A stretch of 64,000 nucleotides of DNA from DASUPK01 sp963821705 (GTDB lineage: Bacteria; Actinomycetota; Thermoleophilia; Solirubrobacterales; 70-9): positions 124,001 to 188,000 of the forward strand of contig CAWGEV010000006.1 of the NCBI GenBank assembly GCA_963821705.1, read 5' to 3'. This document shows, in pieces, positions 25,762-34,646 of the stretch. The notes under the pieces were generated by a model. The model was not told the origin of the DNA. It made no database searches and saw nothing but the letters and a program-made list of their open reading frames with translations. The first letter of the stretch is position 1; every line of letters begins with the position of its first letter. The position numbers and the translations under genes are program-made.

Positions 25762-27665
25762 CAGCCCGAGCCCCCAGCCGCCCGTGCGCCGGCCGTCGCC
25801 GGCTCGCGGGCGTAGCGGTCGAACCAGAGGGTGAAGGCGAGCAGGCCCCAGATCTGCCGGCTCAGATCCTCCTTGCCGGAGACGTGCTCGTCGAGGACGC
25901 GGGTCACCGCCTCGGGCCGCAGGCAGCCCTGGCGCTCGATCGTCTCGGGCGAGAGGACGTCGCGGGCGAACGGCTCCAGGTCGCCCCGAAGCCAAGCGGC
26001 GACCGGGATGGAGAACCCCTGCTTCCGCCCACGCATGATCTCCCTGGGCAGCAGCGGCTCGACCGCCCGTCGGAGCAGGCGTTTCTTGGAGAATCCTCGG
26101 ACCTTCTGCTTGGTCCCGAGCGCAAGCGCGAGCTCCGCCACGACCGGATCGAGGAACGGAACCCGGGCCTCGAGTGAGTGGGCCATGCTGGCTCGGTCGG
26201 TCTTCACCAGCAGGTCGTCGACGAGGTAGATGCCGAGGTCCAGGTCCTGGAGGCGGGCGAGCTCCTGAGCGCCCTCGGTCTCGGCGAAGCGGGCCCGGTA
26301 GATGTCGAGCGGGTCGGAGGTGGGCGACGAGGCCAGCAGCTCCGCCTGGGCGGCCGGCGAGAAGATCTCCTTCCAGGCATGATGGCGCTCGACCGGGGGC
26401 AGGTGGGCCCCACGCACGAACCGCTTCGCCTTGTAGTCGAAGCTGACCTTCTCGGAGGAGCTCGGCAGCAGCTCGACCAGCGGCCGCAGGAAGGGAGCCG
26501 CCCGCCCGAAGCGAGGCGCCAGACGGTCGGCCACGTAGGTGTAGTAGCCGCCGAATAGCTCGTCCCCGCCCTCGCCGGAGAGGACCACCTTGACGGTGTC
26601 GGCGGCGAGCTGGGAGACCAGGTAGGAGGGGAGGGCGGAGGAGTCGCCGAAGGGCTCGTCGAAGGCCTCGACCAGCTTGGGCAGGAGGTCGACGGCGTCC
26701 GGCCGCAGGATCAGCTCATGGTGATCGGTGCCGTAGCGCTGGGCAACGAGCCGCGCCTGGCCCAGCTCGTCGAACGAGCTCTCCTCGAAGCCGATCGAGA
26801 ACGTGCTGACGCGGTAGCCGCTCTCCCCCGCCGCCATCGCGGTCAGCGCCGCCGAGTCGATCCCGCCGGAGAGCAGGACCCCCACTGCCACGTCGGAGAC
26901 CAGATGCGCGCGGACCGAGTCACGCAGCCGCTGGCGGAGCTCCTCGGCAAGGGCGTCCTCGCTCTCCGAGCGAACGTCGCCCTCCTGCACGGGGGTGGGT
27001 CGGGCGTAGCGGGAAACCGCCACCTCCCCCCTCTCCGTCACCAGCGTGTGCCCTGCGGGGAGCTTTCGCGCCTCCTTGAAGATGGTCAGCGGCGAGGGGA
27101 TCGAGTTGAAGGCCAGGTAGGACTCGAGCGCCTCCTGGTCGATCTCCCTGGAGAAGCCCGGCTGGCGGAGCAGCGCCTTGAGCTCCGATGCGAACGAGAG
27201 CTGCCCGCCCCCGACCCGGTAGTAGAGCGGCTTGATCCCGAACCGGTCCCGGGCGAGGACCAGACGGCCGTTGCGAGCGTCCCAGATCGCGATCGCGAAC
27301 ATCCCGCGCAGCGCCTCGACGAATGCGGGGCCCCGCTCTTCATACAGGTGGACCAGCACCTCGGTGTCGCTATGCGTCCTGAAGGTGTGGCCCTGCGCGC
27401 GGAGCTCATCCATGAGCGCACGGTAGTTGTAGATCTCGCCGTTCTGAATCACCTGGATGCGGCCGTCCTCGTTGGCGATCGGCTGATCTCCGCCGGCGAG
27501 ATCGATGATCGACAGGCGCCGCATGGCCAGGCCGCACGGGCCGTCGATCACGCTTCCGTCAGAGTCGGGGCCGCGGTGGACCAGGGTCTCGTTCATCGCG
27601 GCGAGCGCCGCTGGGTCCGGGGCGGTGGCCCCGTCCAGGCTCACGAGGCCGCATATCCCGCACAT
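25761..27665 (-). CDS. asnB: Glutamine-hydrolysing asparagine synthase
   Basis: 634 residues. Cys2 nucleophile exposed after Met removal (MCGICGLVSLDG); glutaminase domain to about residue 200 (MRRLSIIDLAGGDQPIANED, RDRFGIKPLYYR); PP-loop LLSGGIDSAALTAMA; LSGEGGDELFGGY; VPFLDP; and RGRKQGFSIPV. It may make asparagine for metabolism or amidate a glycan or peptide, since surface-polymer clusters often carry AsnB homologues. TAGACT and 7 nt precede ATG 27665 with no Shine-Dalgarno. Confidence 0.94.
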   Translation of the reverse strand: MCGICGLVSLDGATAPDPAALAAMNETLVHRGPDSDGSVIDGPCGLAMRRLSIIDLAGGDQPIANEDGRIQVIQNGEIYNYRALMDELRAQGHTFRTHSDTEVLVHLYEERGPAFVEALRGMFAIAIWDARNGRLVLARDRFGIKPLYYRVGGGQLSFASELKALLRQPGFSREIDQEALESYLAFNSIPSPLTIFKEARKLPAGHTLVTERGEVAVSRYARPTPVQEGDVRSESEDALAEELRQRLRDSVRAHLVSDVAVGVLLSGGIDSAALTAMAAGESGYRVSTFSIGFEESSFDELGQARLVAQRYGTDHHELILRPDAVDLLPKLVEAFDEPFGDSSALPSYLVSQLAADTVKVVLSGEGGDELFGGYYTYVADRLAPRFGRAAPFLRPLVELLPSSSEKVSFDYKAKRFVRGAHLPPVERHHAWKEIFSPAAQAELLASSPTSDPLDIYRARFAETEGAQELARLQDLDLGIYLVDDLLVKTDRASMAHSLEARVPFLDPVVAELALALGTKQKVRGFSKKRLLRRAVEPLLPREIMRGRKQGFSIPVAAWLRGDLEPFARDVLSPETIERQGCLRPEAVTRVLDEHVSGKEDLSRQIWGLLAFTLWFDRYAREPATAGARAAGGSG

Positions 27666-27672
27666 GGGCGCG

Positions 27673-27678
27673 AGTCTA
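27673..27678 (-). promoter_or_regulatory. Leaderless -10 box of asnB
   Basis: TAGACT on the minus strand, 7 nt before the asnB ATG. The same hexamer appears upstream of rpmE (8 nt) and the mutase large subunit gene (7 nt). Confidence 0.5.
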
Positions 27679-27697
27679 GAGAGGCGCCGGGATGCGG

Positions 27698-28867
27698 CTA
27701 CCCGTTCTTCTTGACCCAGGCCTTGGCTTCGCGGGCGACGTCGTCAGTGAGGTTGCCGAGGGCGATGTTCGCGTCCACGAGGTGCAGGCCCCAGGTCTGG
27801 TCCGGGATGGCGTGCAGCGCCGGGGCGCCGCCGACCGGGCTGATCTGGAGGACGTGCGCGTTGTTGTCCGCCGAGCAGCCGCCGGCATAGCCCTGGGCCT
27901 GGAACCACGGCGTGGTTGCCCCGCTGGGCTGCGGAACACCGACAAGCCCCGTGGCGAGCCCGATGGTCGTCCCGGGCGCGAAGGGCTGCGTCGGGAAGAC
28001 CGAGGTGAGCTGCGCCGAGCCGCCGCGGAGCGCCGCCGGGTTGGTGCAGAGCACGTCGCCCGTGGTCGGCAGTCCCGGCTCCGCCAAGGTCGAGGGGACG
28101 CCGAACTTCGTGTTGCTCGGAACGGGCGCGTCGAAGGTCGAGAAGGCGATCACGCAGCCGATCTGGTTCCCCTTGCGGCAGCCCGGGATGTGCTTGAAGT
28201 CGCCCCCGACGTTGCCGCCGGTTCGAACCGTCACGTTGCCGCCGAGCAGGATCGCCGAGACGAGCAGCTTGCGGACCTTCGGCTTCGGGTCGACGACCTG
28301 GTGGATCAGCTGCCGGAGCACGAAGGTGCCCTGCGAGTGCCCGATCAGGACCACGCCGCGGCCATGGTTGTACTTGCGCAGGTAGGTCCTCCAGGCCGAG
28401 AGCACGTCTCCGTAGGCGATCTGCTGCGCCTCCGGGGAAAGGCCGGTGCCGCCGATCGCCGAAAGCGTGAGCTGCCGGTACATCGGGGCGAAGACCCGGC
28501 AGTGCAGGCTGTAGCGGGCGGCCTGGTAGAGCGCGATCGACCGCTCCTCCGGATCGATCGAGAGGTCCGAGTTGGTGCCCTTGTCGTCGCTGACGGTCGG
28601 GTAGACGTAGAAGCAGTCGATCTTCCGCTTGCGATCGGGCTTGACGTTCTGGGTGCCGACGATCTGGCCGGTCGGCGAAAGCAGGGTCGTGGCGAACCCC
28701 GGCTCACAGGGGTTGTTCGGGATCCCCGGCTTGCAGAGCCAGGTGGTCGTGTCCGGTACCCGGTGCTTCTTGGCGGCGAACGCGGACGGGACCACGAGGG
28801 AGCCGAGCGCGAGCGCCAGCCCGGCAAGGGCTGCGAACCTGCGGACCTTCCGGGTCCCCTCCTCCAT
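27698..28867 (-). CDS. Secreted DUF3089 alpha/beta-hydrolase (lipase-like)
   Basis: 389 residues. A signal peptide follows a short basic leader (VRRFAALAGLALALGSLVV, cleavage near AFAA). The mature protein matches DUF3089: DTTTWLCKPG, DCFYVYPTVSDD, the nucleophile elbow VVLIGHSQGTFVLRQLI with catalytic Ser, and a late His in GLHLVDANIALGNL. Family members are putative esterases or lipases; substrate is unknown. Several Cys suggest disulfides. It sits between asnB and the glycan-initiation genes without overlap. Confidence 0.85.
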   Translation of the reverse strand: MEEGTRKVRRFAALAGLALALGSLVVPSAFAAKKHRVPDTTTWLCKPGIPNNPCEPGFATTLLSPTGQIVGTQNVKPDRKRKIDCFYVYPTVSDDKGTNSDLSIDPEERSIALYQAARYSLHCRVFAPMYRQLTLSAIGGTGLSPEAQQIAYGDVLSAWRTYLRKYNHGRGVVLIGHSQGTFVLRQLIHQVVDPKPKVRKLLVSAILLGGNVTVRTGGNVGGDFKHIPGCRKGNQIGCVIAFSTFDAPVPSNTKFGVPSTLAEPGLPTTGDVLCTNPAALRGGSAQLTSVFPTQPFAPGTTIGLATGLVGVPQPSGATTPWFQAQGYAGGCSADNNAHVLQISPVGGAPALHAIPDQTWGLHLVDANIALGNLTDDVAREAKAWVKKNG

Positions 28868-28929
28868 GGCCCAAACAGCCTATACGAGCTTGAGACACGC
28901 GCCAGGGCGTGTCGCATGCCGCGGGGGCC

Positions 28930-29607
28930 CTACCGGTTCCTCCCACTGACCGTGAGCCGCACGATCCGGGCCATCGTGGCGCCAAGGACGCGCAGGTAAA
29001 GCCGGATGGAGCGGTCGGCGATGTACTCGAGGTCGTGGATCAGCTTGTCCTCCCACGAGTCCTCGCGCGTGATACGCGTCTGCGCGAAGCCCGTCACCCC
29101 GGGGCGCACGACCAGCCGCTGCCAGTACTGCGGGACCTCCTCGGACAGGCGCTTGAAGAAGGCCGGCCGGACCGGGCGCGGGCCCACCATGCTCATGTCG
29201 CCGCGGATCACGTTGAAGAGCTGCGGGACCTCGTCGATGTGCGTGAGGCGCGCCGCCCTCCCCACCGCGGTGACCTCCTCCTCGGTCCTGCGGCTGAGCT
29301 CCTCGCCGTAGACGTTTCCGAGGCGGGCCTCGGCTCCCGGCTTGAGCGTCCGGAGCTTGTACATCGTGAAGACGTGGCCGGCCTGCCCGACCCGCTCCCC
29401 GCGGTAGAGGACCGGCCTCCCCGAGGTGATCAGGGTCGCCAACGCGAGCAGGCCGAGGAGCGGCGAGAGCAGGAGGAGCGCAGAGCCGGCGATCATCAGG
29501 TCGAGCCCGCGAAGGGCGATGTCGACCCTCCTCGGCGCATAGACCTCGAAGTCGGCCTGGGAGACCTGCTCGGCGACGGTGCTCGGCTGCTCAGTCTGCG
29601 TCTGCAT
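28930..29607 (-). CDS. Undecaprenyl-phosphate sugar phosphotransferase (monotopic PGT)
   Basis: 225 residues. Bacterial sugar-transferase domain of the PglC/WbaP class: one N-terminal hydrophobic re-entrant helix (DLMIAGSALLLLSPLLGLLA), FTMYKLRTLKPGAE, the Asp-Glu catalytic pair in THIDEVPQLFNVIRGDMS, MVGPRPVRP and VRPGVTGFAQ. It lacks the extra membrane domain of full WbaP. It overlaps the upstream glycosyltransferase-like gene by 17 bp. With wecA nearby, two different lipid-linked glycans may be started here. Confidence 0.92.
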   Translation of the reverse strand: MQTQTEQPSTVAEQVSQADFEVYAPRRVDIALRGLDLMIAGSALLLLSPLLGLLALATLITSGRPVLYRGERVGQAGHVFTMYKLRTLKPGAEARLGNVYGEELSRRTEEEVTAVGRAARLTHIDEVPQLFNVIRGDMSMVGPRPVRPAFFKRLSEEVPQYWQRLVVRPGVTGFAQTRITREDSWEDKLIHDLEYIADRSIRLYLRVLGATMARIVRLTVSGRNR

Positions 29608-30616
29608 TGGGTTCGGCCGCTCCGAGCATCAGGTCGACGAGCAGCGTCGGATCGCGCCGGACGCGCTCCCCGTGGCCGGTCCGCTTCTTGAGCTCGAGGG
29701 CCCGGGGGTCGGTGAGCGGGCGCAGGCGGTTGGAGCGGATCAGCGCCTCGTCGACACCGCCAAGGCGGCCGCCATAGGTCGTGTAGACCGGCGTCCCGAG
29801 CGCGACCGCCTCCCGGTTCATCGTGCCGCCCGCGGACACGACGAGATCCGCCAGGGCGACGAGACTCTGTGCCTCCACTGCGCGATCGGGGACGATCAGG
29901 GACGGCAGGGCGAGCTCCTTGACGTAGGTCCGCTGCTCCTCGGTCCGCGGCAGGACGACCGCTTGGACACCGGGGTCAGAGCCTACTCGCGCCAAGACCT
30001 GCGGGAACAGGGGATTGGAGCGGCGGTGGTAGAGGGAGACGTCGGGCGGAGGGCGCACGACGACCACCACGCGCTCCGTGTCGACGTTCAGCTTGCGGAG
30101 CGCATCCTGGTCGACCTGGAAGTCGGACAGGTAGTACTCCTCCTTGATGCCGGGGTACTGGAAGAGCTTCTCGGGGCCGACCCCGAAGCGCTTCAGCCTG
30201 TCGGGTGGAACGGAGTCCGGGAAGATCACCCGCTTGGCGAGCCGGCAGCCGACCTGGTGCTGCGCCACCGCGAACTCGTAGTCGTGCATGTTCGCCTCGG
30301 GGATGCCGAGCATCCGCGAGGCGATCGCGATGTCGTTCGAGCCGTGCGCGATCGCGAGGTCGAAGCCCTTCCCCTTGCCGAAGCGGCGCATTCCGCCGGT
30401 CCGCTGGATCAGCCGCATCAGTTTCCTGACCCGCGAGGCGCCGCCGTGCTTGCCGATCAGCGTGTACTCCATCCCGTGCAGCTCCAGCAGCTCCAGCGTC
30501 TGCGTGTAGACGCGAGCCGTGATCAGCACTTCGTGGCCCTGCGCCCGCAGGCGCTCGATGATCGGCCGCAGCACCAAGACGTGCGCGGGCCCGCTCATGT
30601 CGGCCCAGATCTTCAT
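29591..30616 (-). CDS. DUF354 family, glycosyltransferase-B / epimerase-like protein
   Basis: 341 residues. Two Rossmann-like halves: N-terminal MKIWADMSGPAHVLVLRPII, AHGSNDIAIASRMLGIP; C-terminal VVVRPPPDVSLYHRR, DLVVSAGGTMNREAVALGTPVYT, which resembles the nucleotide-sugar site of UDP-GlcNAc 2-epimerases and GT-B enzymes. DUF354 members are found in surface-polysaccharide loci; the reaction is unestablished. Coupling to the phosphosugar transferase downstream supports a glycan role. Confidence 0.82.
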   Translation of the reverse strand: MKIWADMSGPAHVLVLRPIIERLRAQGHEVLITARVYTQTLELLELHGMEYTLIGKHGGASRVRKLMRLIQRTGGMRRFGKGKGFDLAIAHGSNDIAIASRMLGIPEANMHDYEFAVAQHQVGCRLAKRVIFPDSVPPDRLKRFGVGPEKLFQYPGIKEEYYLSDFQVDQDALRKLNVDTERVVVVVRPPPDVSLYHRRSNPLFPQVLARVGSDPGVQAVVLPRTEEQRTYVKELALPSLIVPDRAVEAQSLVALADLVVSAGGTMNREAVALGTPVYTTYGGRLGGVDEALIRSNRLRPLTDPRALELKKRTGHGERVRRDPTLLVDLMLGAAEPNADAD

Positions 30617-30636
30617 CGCCGCGCAGTCTGCCGCCT

Positions 30637-30651
30637 ACGCCGTGACGGCGT
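30637..30651. promoter_or_regulatory. 15-bp palindrome between DUF354 gene and glyA
   Basis: ACGCCGT-G-ACGGCGT, perfect 7-bp arms, touching the glyA stop codon. It could be a terminator stem for glyA or an operator for the glycan genes downstream. Confidence 0.35.
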
Positions 30652-31931
30652 TAGACCGTCGCCGCGGAGAGCTCTGGGTAGAGCGGGTATCGCTCCATCA
30701 GTGCCCTGGAGCGCTCGAGCAGGGAGTCCTTCTGCGACTCGAAGTCCTCGCCGAGCGCGCTGACGATCACCTTTGCGATCTCCCGGAGGTCGTCCTCGAC
30801 CAGGCCGCGGGTGGTCAGCGCGGGCGTGCCGATGCGAAGGCCGGACGGATTCATCGGCGGGCGCTCATCGAACGGGATCGCGTTGCGGTTGACGGTGATC
30901 CCGACCTCCTCGAGGCGCGTCTCCGCCGTCTTCCCGTCGAGCCCGGTGTTGGTCAGGTCCACCAGGACCAGGTGGACGTCGGTCCCGCCGGTGAGGACCT
31001 CGATGCCGCCGGCGACCAGCTCGTCGGCGAAGGCCTTGGCGTTGGCGATGGTCTGACGCTGCCGCTGCTTGAACTGCTCGCTCTGGGCGATGCGGAGCGC
31101 CACCGCCTTCGCGGCGATGATGTGCATCAGGGGCCCGCCCTGCTGGCCGGGGAAGACCGCTCGGTTGATGTCGGCGGCCAGCTCCTCCTTGCAGAGGATC
31201 ATGCCGCTGCGCGGTCCGCCGATGGTCTTGTGGATCGTGGTCGTGGTGACATCGGCGTGATCGACAGGGCTCGGGTGCTCGCCGGCCGCGACCAGTCCGG
31301 CGAAGTGGGCCATGTCGACCATCAGCTTTGCGCCGACCGAGTCGGCGATCTCGCGGAAGGCGGCGAAGTCGAGCTGGCGCGGATAGGCGGACCAGCCGGC
31401 GACGATCACCTTCGGCTTGTGCTCCTCCGCGAGCTTCGCCACCTCGTCCATGTCGACGAGCTTGTCCTCGCGGCGCACGTGGTACGCGACGACGTCGTAG
31501 AGCTTGCCCGAGACGTTCAGCTTCATCCCATGAGTGAGGTGGCCGCCGTGGTCGAGCGCCATCCCCATGATCGTGTCGCCGGGGTCGATCAGCGCCATGT
31601 ACGCGGCGTTGTTGGCCTGGGCGCCGGAATGCGGCTGGACGTTGACGTGCTCGGCGCCGAAGACCGCCTTGGCGCGGTCGATCGCCAGCTGCTCGGCGAC
31701 GTCGACCTCCTCGCAGCCGCCGTAGTAGCGCTTGCCGGGATAGCCCTCGGCGTACTTGTTGGTCAGGACCGAGCCGGCCGCGTCGAGCACCGCCTGCGGC
31801 ACGAAGTTCTCGGAGGCGATCATCTCGAGCGTGCCCTGCTGGCGGGCGAGCTCGCGGTCGAGGACCCGTGCGATGTCCGGGTCGACCTCGGCGAGGGGCG
31901 CGGTCTGGAAGTCGTCGGGAAGTTCGCTCAC
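30651..31931 (-). CDS. glyA: Serine hydroxymethyltransferase
   Basis: 426 residues. PLP enzyme converting serine and tetrahydrofolate to glycine and methylene-THF. Signatures: ENFVPQAVLDAAGSVLTNKY, YPGKRYYGGCEEVDVAEQLA, VQPHSGAQANNAAYMALI, and the PLP lysine in TTTIHKTIGGPRSG. GTG 31931 is preceded by TAACCT and 7 nt, hinting at a leaderless message. Its position between sua5 and wecA is part of a widely conserved gene order, here split by the R2lox operon. Confidence 0.97.
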   Translation of the reverse strand: MSELPDDFQTAPLAEVDPDIARVLDRELARQQGTLEMIASENFVPQAVLDAAGSVLTNKYAEGYPGKRYYGGCEEVDVAEQLAIDRAKAVFGAEHVNVQPHSGAQANNAAYMALIDPGDTIMGMALDHGGHLTHGMKLNVSGKLYDVVAYHVRREDKLVDMDEVAKLAEEHKPKVIVAGWSAYPRQLDFAAFREIADSVGAKLMVDMAHFAGLVAAGEHPSPVDHADVTTTTIHKTIGGPRSGMILCKEELAADINRAVFPGQQGGPLMHIIAAKAVALRIAQSEQFKQRQRQTIANAKAFADELVAGGIEVLTGGTDVHLVLVDLTNTGLDGKTAETRLEEVGITVNRNAIPFDERPPMNPSGLRIGTPALTTRGLVEDDLREIAKVIVSALGEDFESQKDSLLERSRALMERYPLYPELSAATV

Positions 31932-31941
31932 CCGATCAAGG

Positions 31942-32523
31942 TTATGGCCTTTCGCCGATGGACTTGATGTACCGGAGCGCTCCCCGCAGGACGATTCCGA
32001 CTCCCGGCGAGACGAGCCGCCAGTAGCGGAGGAACCCCTTCCTCGCGCGCTCGTCGGTCGCCAGCGTGCGGGCCTCGTAGCTGAGCAGGGATCTCCCGGT
32101 TCCGTAGCTGCGGACGGAGAGGTTGGCCGCGATCTTCGCGTAGCCGGGCTCCTCGAACTCCCGGAACTCCGACGCCTTGATCCGCCGCCAGTCGATGTCC
32201 CGGCCCCAGAACCTGCCGATCGCCCCGAAGACGACCTCCTTGCCGAATTCCTCGCCGAGCTTCACCCATTCCCCCTCCTCCGGCAGCTCGGTCGGTCTCA
32301 GCGGCTCCGGATCCGGCGGCGGCGGCTGTCTGCGGATCCGGCGGGCGAGCGCGGCCGGCGCGGTGCGCACTCCCATCACGAACCGCATTCCCGCGCTGGC
32401 CTGTCCCGACTTGAGGAGATCCGCATCGGCGATCGCGCTGTACACGCGCGCCGGCTCCGCGTCGACCACCAACGTCTCGATGCGGGTGCGGTCGAAGCTC
32501 GGCATGACCTCGTCGATGAGCAT
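31942..32523 (-). CDS. Hypothetical SRPBCC-like protein
   Basis: 193 residues, no membrane segment. IETLVVDAEPARVYSAIADA at the N-terminus and WVKLGEEFGKEVVFGAIGRFW / SLLSYEARTLATDERARKGF further on suggest a START/SRPBCC ligand-binding fold. Assignment is tentative. TAGTCT stands 6 nt before ATG 32523, and it is divergent from the R2lox operon across a 106-bp regulatory gap. It ends 11 bp before glyA. Confidence 0.75.
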   Translation of the reverse strand: MLIDEVMPSFDRTRIETLVVDAEPARVYSAIADADLLKSGQASAGMRFVMGVRTAPAALARRIRRQPPPPDPEPLRPTELPEEGEWVKLGEEFGKEVVFGAIGRFWGRDIDWRRIKASEFREFEEPGYAKIAANLSVRSYGTGRSLLSYEARTLATDERARKGFLRYWRLVSPGVGIVLRGALRYIKSIGERP

Positions 32524-32561
32524 GCGAGCAGACTAGGCGCGCGTGCCAACAGCCGACGCGC

Positions 32562-32591
32562 TTGACACTTACTGACCGGCTGGTAAATAAT
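32562..32591 (+). promoter_or_regulatory. R2lox operon promoter with palindromic operator
   Basis: Perfect -35 TTGACA (32562-32567), 18-nt spacer, -10 AATAAT (32586-32591). The spacer is largely filled by the dyad TTACTGACCGGCTGGTAA (32569-32586), symmetrical at TTAC / CCGG / GTAA. A repressor bound here would block RNA polymerase directly. The TetR protein encoded as second gene of the operon is the obvious candidate. Confidence 0.75.
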
Positions 32592-32629
32592 GCGGCGCTC
32601 GTGCAGCGCGATCAATTTGAGGAGGAGTG

Positions 32630-33598
32630 ATGACCGAAGCCCCAGCCACCACCAATGGACACGACGAACTGAAGACAGAGGACGAAGCCCTCTCGGTCTT
32701 GATGGACGCCGACATCGACAAGGTGATGTCCGGGCTCGATCGGATCATCGAGGCTGCCCCTTCCTATAAGAAGCTCTTCATGCGCTGGCAGCGCCAGCAG
32801 TGGTCCACCGAGGACTTCGACTTCACCGAGGACGCCCGCCAGTGGGCCGATCCCGACCTGATCAGCGCGGAGGAGAAGGACTTTCTGCGCTTCGGGTTCT
32901 CGCAGTTCTTCCTCGGCGAGGAACGGGTCACGGTCGAGCTGCTGCCCTTCGCTCTCGCCACACCGGACCACGAGGCACAGGCGTTCCTGACCACGCAGAT
33001 CTCTGATGAGGCCAAGCACATGGTCTTCTTCGACCGCTTCTATCGCGAGGTGCTCGGTTCGAGCGCCGCAACGATCGGCGAGAACCTGGACCAACAGCGC
33101 TCGACGGTCAACGACAAGTGGAGGGAGCTTTTCGACGGGATCCTCCATGAGTGCGCGGAGCGACTGCGAAAGGACCCGAGCGACTTCTCCGCCCTTGTTC
33201 GCGGAATCACCGTCTACATGGTGGTGATCGAGGGCACGCTGGCGCTCACCGGCGCCAGGTTCATCATCCGCAACCTGAAGGAGCGCGGCTGGTTCCCTGG
33301 GTTCACGGCCGGATTCACCGCGGTCAACCGGGACGAGTCACGTCACGTCGGGTTCGGGGTCAAGTTCCTCGCCGACGCGATCAAGGATGACCCCGCGAAC
33401 GCGAAGATCATCGAGGACACGCTAAAGGAGACCCTGCCGGTCGCGAGCCTGGTCTTCGTGCCGCCCGGAGTCGAGGATCCGTACAACTTCTCGACGCCGT
33501 TCTACGAGTCGAAGGAGATCTTCGAGTATTCCCTGAAGGCACTCTCGAAGAAGCTGGCGGCGATGGGGATGGACCCCGCGATGCTCGCAGCCGCGTGA
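32630..33598 (+). CDS. R2-like ligand-binding oxidase (R2lox), ferritin-like
   Basis: 322 residues from ATG 32630 behind GAGGAGG. Ribonucleotide-reductase R2-like helical protein. All six metal ligands can be placed: Glu97 (FLGEERVT), Glu127/His130 (SDEAKHMVFF), Glu201 (VVIEGTLALTG), Glu236/His239 (RDESRHVGFG). Val100 and Tyr196 sit at the spacing of the Val-Tyr ether cross-link of Mn/Fe R2lox proteins (three after the first Glu; five before the fourth ligand). No R1 gene is near, so ribonucleotide reduction is unlikely; oxidation of a fatty-acid-like ligand fits the family. A TetR gene also adjoins mycobacterial R2lox. Confidence 0.87.
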   Translation: MTEAPATTNGHDELKTEDEALSVLMDADIDKVMSGLDRIIEAAPSYKKLFMRWQRQQWSTEDFDFTEDARQWADPDLISAEEKDFLRFGFSQFFLGEERVTVELLPFALATPDHEAQAFLTTQISDEAKHMVFFDRFYREVLGSSAATIGENLDQQRSTVNDKWRELFDGILHECAERLRKDPSDFSALVRGITVYMVVIEGTLALTGARFIIRNLKERGWFPGFTAGFTAVNRDESRHVGFGVKFLADAIKDDPANAKIIEDTLKETLPVASLVFVPPGVEDPYNFSTPFYESKEIFEYSLKALSKKLAAMGMDPAMLAAA

Positions 33599-34218
33599 GC
33601 GTGACGGCGATCGCGACACCAACCCGTCGCGGGCGGCCGTCCACCGGCGCGCGCGAGCGCATCCTGGAGGCGGCGATCGAGGTCCTGAAGCAGGACGGGT
33701 ACGCCGGCCTGACGATCGCCAAGGTCGCCGAGGCCGCGGGCGAGTCGAAGTCCCTCGTCGTCTACCACTACGGCTCCAAGGAGGGCCTGGTCGGAGCCGC
33801 CGGTGGGGCGATCGCCGAGACGATCACCGAGGAGGTCCTCGCGGCCATCGACGGAGCCACGACCGTGGAGGCCGTCGTTCGAGCCGCCGATGCGGGTGTG
33901 GAGCGGATCCTCGACGAGGACGAGCGCGTCGCCCGGCTCTACTTCGACCTGGCCGCCGTCTCCGTGGTGGAACCCGACGTCCGCCGGACGATCGCCGAGG
34001 TGAACGAGCAGTGGAGAGATGTGCTCACCCGCCTCATCAGCGAGGCGAGCGACGGGCTGTCAACAGCCCATGCCCGGGTTCTCACCGTGATGATCATCGC
34101 CGGCCTGCAGGGGTTGACCCTCGAGCGGATCGAGCGCGGCGTCACCCCGGAGCGGAAGCGGGCTCGCGAGCTCTTCGTTCGGAGCGCCGTGGCGGCCGCC
34201 TCCGGCAGTGCCGGCTGA
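33595..34218 (+). CDS. TetR-family transcriptional regulator
   Basis: 207 residues from GTG 33595, overlapping the R2lox stop (GTGA). N-terminal helix-turn-helix: RERILEAAIEVLKQDGYAGL, TIAKVAEAAGESKSLVVYHY, GSKEGLVGAA. The C-terminal ligand domain is helical and divergent. Cotranscription and the dyad within the operon promoter suggest autoregulation, with the ligand perhaps an acyl compound linked to R2lox. Confidence 0.93.
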   Translation: MSVTAIATPTRRGRPSTGARERILEAAIEVLKQDGYAGLTIAKVAEAAGESKSLVVYHYGSKEGLVGAAGGAIAETITEEVLAAIDGATTVEAVVRAADAGVERILDEDERVARLYFDLAAVSVVEPDVRRTIAEVNEQWRDVLTRLISEASDGLSTAHARVLTVMIIAGLQGLTLERIERGVTPERKRARELFVRSAVAAASGSAG

Positions 34219-34241
34219 CCGCCCCGCCGTACCCTGAGGGG

Positions 34242-34646
34242 GTGTCCGCGGAGAACGTCGAGATCGTCAAGAAGGCGCTGAGCGGCTTCAATGCCGGCGA
34301 CATCGATCAGATCCTGCTCTTCCTCCATCCCGACTTCGAGGCAACCACCCCGCCGGAGCTCGCATCCGAGCCCGACACCTATCGCGGGAACGAGGGAATC
34401 AGGCGCTACTTCGACTCTTTCAACGAGGTGATGGAGGACATCCGCTGGGACCTCCATGAGTTCCATGAGGCCGACGACCGGGTGCTGGTCGAGTTCACGC
34501 TTCGGGCCCGCGGCAAGACGACTGGCCTGGACTTCGGCCAGCCGGCCGTGATGCGGTGGCAGCTTCGTGACGGCAAGGCGATCCGCCTCGACATCTTTCC
34601 CACCCTGGAGGAGGCAGAGGCCGCGGGCGAGGGAGCGTCGAGTTAG
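34242..34646 (+). CDS. SnoaL-like (NTF2-fold) protein
   Basis: 134 residues. NTF2-like cone fold: VEIVKKALSGFNAGDIDQIL, LHPDFEATTPPE, YRGNEGIRRYFDSFNEVMED, HEFHEADDRVLVEFTLRARG. Members include polyketide cyclases and isomerases, but most are unassigned. GTG 34242 follows TACCCT by 6 nt. Its TAG (34644-34646) overlaps the TAA of the convergent sua5 gene. Confidence 0.85.
   Translation: MSAENVEIVKKALSGFNAGDIDQILLFLHPDFEATTPPELASEPDTYRGNEGIRRYFDSFNEVMEDIRWDLHEFHEADDRVLVEFTLRARGKTTGLDFGQPAVMRWQLRDGKAIRLDIFPTLEEAEAAGEGASS

Noticed and set aside
32630..33598. Class I ribonucleotide reductase small subunit
   Set aside because: Fold and metal ligands are shared, but the Val/Tyr cross-link pair and TetR neighbour match R2lox, and no large subunit is nearby.
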